64,000 bases of DNA, taken from NCBI RefSeq assembly GCF_002015075.1, contig NZ_MUXZ01000006.1:1-64000 (forward strand). The letters run 5' to 3'. The translations under genes were made by a program, and so were the position numbers. A model generated the notes under the pieces. It did not search any database. It was given only the letters and a program-made list of their open reading frames with translations, and was not told the origin of the DNA. This document shows, piece by piece, positions 61,395-64,000 of the stretch. The first letter of the stretch is position 1; every line of letters begins with the position of its first letter. The DNA comes from Canicola haemoglobinophilus. Lineage in GTDB: Bacteria > Pseudomonadota > Gammaproteobacteria > Enterobacterales > Pasteurellaceae.

Positions 61395-61487
61395 GCCTTA
61401 CAGCCATAGTTAATTTTCGTTCCTTGCTTCCGCAAGATTGGTGGCTGGTCTTACAGTCGGAGGCTGATTAACCCGTAAGGAGCAGTA
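61395..61487 (+). promoter_or_regulatory. rpsF leader RNA (candidate S6:S18 binding motif)
   Basis: The leader contains CTTGCTTCCGCAAG (stem CTTGC/GCAAG with a TTCC loop region, near 61424-61437) and several GGCTGG/CAGCC repeats that can pair (CAGCC near 61399 with GGCTGG near 61441). S6:S18-regulated leaders upstream of rpsF hold such a hairpin with a CCG; assignment is by position and general shape only. Confidence 0.4.
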
Positions 61488-61865
61488 ATGCGTCACTACG
61501 AAATCGTGTTTATGGTTCACCCGGACCAAAGCGAACAAGTACCAGGCATGATTGAACGTTACACAGGTTCTGTAAAAGAAGCTGGCGGTCAAATTCATCG
61601 CTTAGAAGATTGGGGTCGCCGTCAATTAGCATACCCAATTAATAAATTACACAAAGCACATTATGTGTTAATGAATGTAGAAGCGCCTCAAGAAGTCATC
61701 GACGAGCTAGAAACAACTTTCCGTTACAACGACGCAGTTCTTCGTAACGTAATTATTCGTACTAAGCACGCCGTAACAGAAGCGTCCCCAATGGTTAAAG
61801 CACGCGAAGAGCGTAAACCTTTAGCTGAAGTTGAAAACAACGATTTTGAGGATGCTGAAGAGTAA
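61488..61865 (+). CDS. rpsF: 30S ribosomal protein S6
   Basis: 125 residues; MRHYEIVFMVHPDQSEQVPGMIERY is the conserved start, DWGRRQLAYPINKLHKAHYVLMNVE the core. The acidic C-terminus (EVENNDFEDAEE) is the usual substrate for RimK-type glutamylation. TAAGGAG precedes the ATG. It overlaps priB by 14 bases. Confidence 0.98.
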   Translation: MRHYEIVFMVHPDQSEQVPGMIERYTGSVKEAGGQIHRLEDWGRRQLAYPINKLHKAHYVLMNVEAPQEVIDELETTFRYNDAVLRNVIIRTKHAVTEASPMVKAREERKPLAEVENNDFEDAEE

Positions 61866-62178
61866 TTTAGAGGTTGATAATCGTTTAGCGTTAATTGGCA
61901 AAGTTGCTGATTTTCCAAAACGAAATAAGAGCCCAAATGGGATTGAACATTGTCGTTTTTATTTAGAACATCGTTCAAATAAACAAGAGGCAGGTTTTAC
62001 TCGTCAAGCATGGTGTAAAATAGCAATCCAAATTAGTGGCAATCAATTAATAGAGAAAACTCAAAGCATTACGGTCGGTCAGCAATTATTAGTTGTCGGT
62101 TTTATCACTTCACATCGAAGTCAAAATGGTTTAACTCAATTAGTATTGCATGCCGAGCAAATCGAATTTATAGATTAG
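61852..62178 (+). CDS. priB: Primosomal replication protein PriB
   Basis: 108 residues from ATG 61852 (MLKSNLEVDNRLALIGKVADF), overlapping the rpsF 3' end; a frame open to 61831 is rpsF coding. An SSB-like OB fold with NGIEHCRFYLEHRS near residue 29. It links PriA and DnaT in replication restart. Its place between rpsF and rpsR is conserved in gamma-proteobacteria and couples it to ribosome supply; DnaA boxes lie upstream of the operon. Confidence 0.95.
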   Translation: MLKSNLEVDNRLALIGKVADFPKRNKSPNGIEHCRFYLEHRSNKQEAGFTRQAWCKIAIQISGNQLIEKTQSITVGQQLLVVGFITSHRSQNGLTQLVLHAEQIEFID

Positions 62179-62190
62179 GAGACTAGCCAA

Positions 62191-62418
62191 ATGGCACGTT
62201 ATTTCCGTCGTCGTAAGTTCTGCCGTTTCACAGCGGAGAATGTAGTAGAAATTGATTATAAAGATATCGCTACTTTAAAGAACTATATCACAGAGAGCGG
62301 CAAAATTGTTCCAAGCCGTATTACCGGTACTCGTGCGAAGTATCAACGTCAATTAGCTCGTGCAATCAAACGCGCACGCTATTTAGCGTTACTTCCATAC
62401 ACTGACAATCATCAGTAA
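62191..62418 (+). CDS. rpsR: 30S ribosomal protein S18
   Basis: 75 residues, complete: RYFRRRKFCRFTAENVVEIDYKD, LKNYITESGKIVPSRITGTRAK and RQLARAIKRARYLALLPY are the conserved parts. Partner of S6 on the 30S platform. TTAGGAGA precedes the ATG. Third gene of the rpsF operon. Confidence 0.98.
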   Translation: MARYFRRRKFCRFTAENVVEIDYKDIATLKNYITESGKIVPSRITGTRAKYQRQLARAIKRARYLALLPYTDNHQ

Positions 62419-62436
62419 TTTAAGGAGAATACGGTA

Positions 62437-62886
62437 ATGCAAGTAATTCTTTTAGATAAAATTGCTCACCTAGGTAATGTAGGTGAGCAAGTTGACGTTA
62501 AAGCAGGTTTTGCTCGTAACTTCTTAATCCCACAAGGTAAAGCAGTTATGGCAACTAAAGCTAACGTTGAATATTTTGAAAGTCGTCGTGCTGAATTAGA
62601 AGCTAAAGCAGCAGAAGTTTTAGCTGTAGCACAAGCTCGTGCAGCTAAATTAGCAGAATTAGCAACAGTTACTATCACATCTAAAGCTGGTGATGAAGGT
62701 CGTTTATTCGGTTCTATCACTGCTCGTGATGTTGCTGAAGCTGTAACAGCAGCAGGTGTTGAAATTGCTAAAAGTGAAGTTCGCCTTTCAACAGGTCCAC
62801 TTCGCACAACTGGCGAACACGATGTTCGTTTCCAATTACACGGCGAAGTATTTGTAACATTAAACGTTGTTATTGTTGCAGAATAA
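62437..62886 (+). CDS. rplI: 50S ribosomal protein L9
   Basis: 149 residues. N-terminal MQVILLDKIAHLGNVGEQVDVKAGFARNFLIPQGKA is the rRNA-binding domain; a long helix with Ala/Glu repeats follows (about 42-75) and a C-terminal domain with GRLFGSITARDV. TAAGGAG precedes the ATG. Last gene of the operon, with a terminator. Confidence 0.98.
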   Translation: MQVILLDKIAHLGNVGEQVDVKAGFARNFLIPQGKAVMATKANVEYFESRRAELEAKAAEVLAVAQARAAKLAELATVTITSKAGDEGRLFGSITARDVAEAVTAAGVEIAKSEVRLSTGPLRTTGEHDVRFQLHGEVFVTLNVVIVAE

Positions 62887-62902
62887 TAAGTAGTTATTAT
62901 AA

Positions 62903-62930
62903 AAACCCAGCAATTATGTTGGGTTTTTTT
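62903..62930 (+). terminator. rplI terminator
   Basis: AAACCCAGCA / TGTTGGGTTT imperfect hairpin (62903-62924) with a T run to 62930. Confidence 0.85.
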
Positions 62931-63229
62931 ATATCTATCATCTCTGAAGGTTATTAGATTTATCCCAAAATTTTTTCTTATTCCATTTTATTTTTGCCTC
63001 ATGCTTTATCATGCGGAACATGAAAATAATGTTAATTTCCCGTTAAAAATAAATTATAAAATAATCACTTTATCCTTGAAATTTAGATCTATTTCACAAA
63101 TCCTTAAATTTTATAAAATATCTATTTGAAATTTTTATTTCATAAGCATATTATTCGCCACGCTATCAGAATGGTAGATAATTATCACATTGAATTAAAA
63201 ATAAAAATTATATTATTGGGGAAATTTTT

Positions 63230-64000
63230 ATGTCCACAAAACAATCATCTAAAAAATGGAACAAATTTGATTTGATTTGGTCCTTAAATTTATTTGGTAC
63301 AGCAGTAGGTGCTGGAGTTCTATTTTTGCCAATTAATGCAGGGAAAGGTGGTTTCTGGCCACTAATCGCTATGGCTATTTTAGTTGGCCCTATGACTTAT
63401 TTAGCGCATAGAGCGTTATCTCGTTTTGTCTTGTCTTCATCTAAACCTGGCAGTGATATTACTGAAGTAGTAGAAGAGCATTTTGGTAAAACAGCTGGTA
63501 AGTTAATTACATTGTTATATTTCTTTGCTATTTTCCCTATTTTATTAATTTATGGAAATGGTATTACTAATACTGTTGATTCTTTTATTGTTAACCAATT
63601 AGGTTTAGTTTCTCCTCCAAGAGCGGTACTTTCTTTTGTACTTATTGCAGCATTAATTTCTGTGATGTTAATGAGTGAAAGAATTATGCTAAAACTAACG
63701 GAATATTTGGTTTACCCATTAGTTGCAATTCTTTTTGCTTTATCTATTTATTTAATTCCTGAATGGAACATGTCAATGTTAAGTGAAACCCCAACAGTTG
63801 AAGGTTTCTTAAGCACATTATGGATTACTATTCCTGTATTAGTTTTCTCATTTAACCATTCTCCAGCGATTTCTGCATTCTCACTTTCACAACAACGTGA
63901 ATATAAAGATCCAGAATTAGCTGAATTACATGCAAGCAAAACATTAAAAGGCACATCAACAATCCTTTTATTCTTTGTTATGTTCTTTGTATTTAGCTGT
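63230..64000 (+). CDS. sdaC: Serine/threonine transporter SdaC-like (cut by window end)
   Basis: 257 residues visible, ATG 63230 preceded by TTGGGGAAA. It belongs to the HAAAP amino-acid permeases: KFDLIWSLNLFGTAVGAGVLFLPINAG near residues 11-37, IPVLVFSFNHSPAISAFSLSQQREY near 200-224. The best fit is the proton-driven serine transporter SdaC; the tryptophan/tyrosine branch is less likely. At least seven membrane helices are present before the window ends; the C-terminal third lies outside. The 340 bases upstream (62931-63229) are AT-rich, with a weak CRP-like TTAGA-N6-TCACA near 63082. Confidence 0.85.
   Translation, partial: MSTKQSSKKWNKFDLIWSLNLFGTAVGAGVLFLPINAGKGGFWPLIAMAILVGPMTYLAHRALSRFVLSSSKPGSDITEVVEEHFGKTAGKLITLLYFFAIFPILLIYGNGITNTVDSFIVNQLGLVSPPRAVLSFVLIAALISVMLMSERIMLKLTEYLVYPLVAILFALSIYLIPEWNMSMLSETPTVEGFLSTLWITIPVLVFSFNHSPAISAFSLSQQREYKDPELAELHASKTLKGTSTILLFFVMFFVFSC

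Larger units (their letters stand above)
1..64000. repeat. Dispersed DNA uptake sequences (AAGTGCGGT)
   Basis: At least 40 copies of the 9-bp Hin uptake core are scattered on both strands, for example near 1889, 8248, 12972, 15326, 23699, 29073, 34465, 37171, 40630, 43300, 46018, 57566 and 60232. Chance would give well below one copy. Some sit next to or within gene ends. A one-base variant, AAGAGCGGT, is also frequent (see findings). Confidence 0.95.

Noticed and set aside
1..64000. CRISPR arrays, insertion-sequence transposases and tetranucleotide phase-variation repeats
   Set aside because: No regularly spaced repeats, no DDE transposase frames and no CAAT/GACA-type tandem repeats were seen in the window.

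Overview
The window is chromosomal DNA from a Haemophilus of the influenzae/haemolyticus group. The 9-bp Hin-type DNA uptake core AAGTGCGGT (or its complement) occurs at least 40 times. The genes (NlpD/LppB, P2/OmpH-type porins, PilA, ArtPIQM, CRP-S competence sites) and the AT-rich base composition also fit. The species cannot be fixed from the sequence. In H. influenzae Rd, as I recall it, pilA, pilBCD and rho lie together; here rho and pilA are about 50 kb apart, so the gene order is rearranged.

Layout. 1-364: end of an rrn operon with two 5S genes in tandem, then tRNA-Asp and tRNA-Trp. 547-1881: dcuB. 2145-7238: a chaperone-usher fimbrial cluster behind a promoter with a 17-T tract between -35 and -10 (probable phase variation); the usher has a 1-base frameshift. 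7303-7850: a truncated second copy of the nfuA 5' end and a patch of small palindromic repeats. 7949-15531: rho (-), a frameshifted rhlB, rpe-gph-trpS, a secreted protein, a PRD-like protein, a HAD phosphatase and a DedA/YqaA-type membrane protein. 15567-22960 (all minus): nlpD, a tiny lipoprotein resembling the NlpD N-terminus, a YqaA-type protein, surE, truD, ispF, a KefB/C antiporter, ispD, ftsB, greB. 23143-29203: tex, brnQ, nfuA, comF, a Cof-type HAD phosphatase. 29254-32952: a tyrosine recombinase beside two divergent porin genes whose leaders and terminators form inverted repeats around a CRP-bound spacer. 33049-38415: mltG-tmk-holB-tatD, a DUF1523 protein, a CNNM/CBS transporter. 38474-48399: satP, adhE, rsuA, bcr, a zinc-ribbon protein, dtd, yihY, a ychJ-like gene with a nonsense codon, a YjgR ATPase, a MarC protein.

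48513-56122 is the most unusual block. glyQ and glyS are separated by about 4.6 kb of accessory genes: a glutaredoxin-like protein, a YibF-type GST, two DUF1016/YhcG PD-(D/E)XK nuclease paralogues flanking a NYN/PIN-like RNase, a truncated DUF559 nuclease and a frameshifted membrane coiled-coil gene. Three leaders carry remnants of the Apl-type uptake sequence (ACAAGCGGT plus an AAATTT...TTTGCAAA tail), and glyS has an intact CAAGCGGT core. Together with its richer G+C codon choice, this points to import from the Actinobacillus/Mannheimia side of the Pasteurellaceae. The nuclease-RNase-nuclease trio is the best candidate here for an undescribed, possibly defensive, system.

56334-64000: rpsO, artPIQM (-), pilA (-) divergent from ampD with a CRP-S site between them, a 650-bp AT-rich gap with three perfect DnaA boxes, rpsF-priB-rpsR-rplI, and the 5' part of a serine-type transporter cut by the window end.

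Four genes (usher, rhlB, the gene at 53444, ychJ-like) carry a single-base lesion. Each could be a real mutation or a sequencing error, and reads should be checked before calling them pseudogenes.
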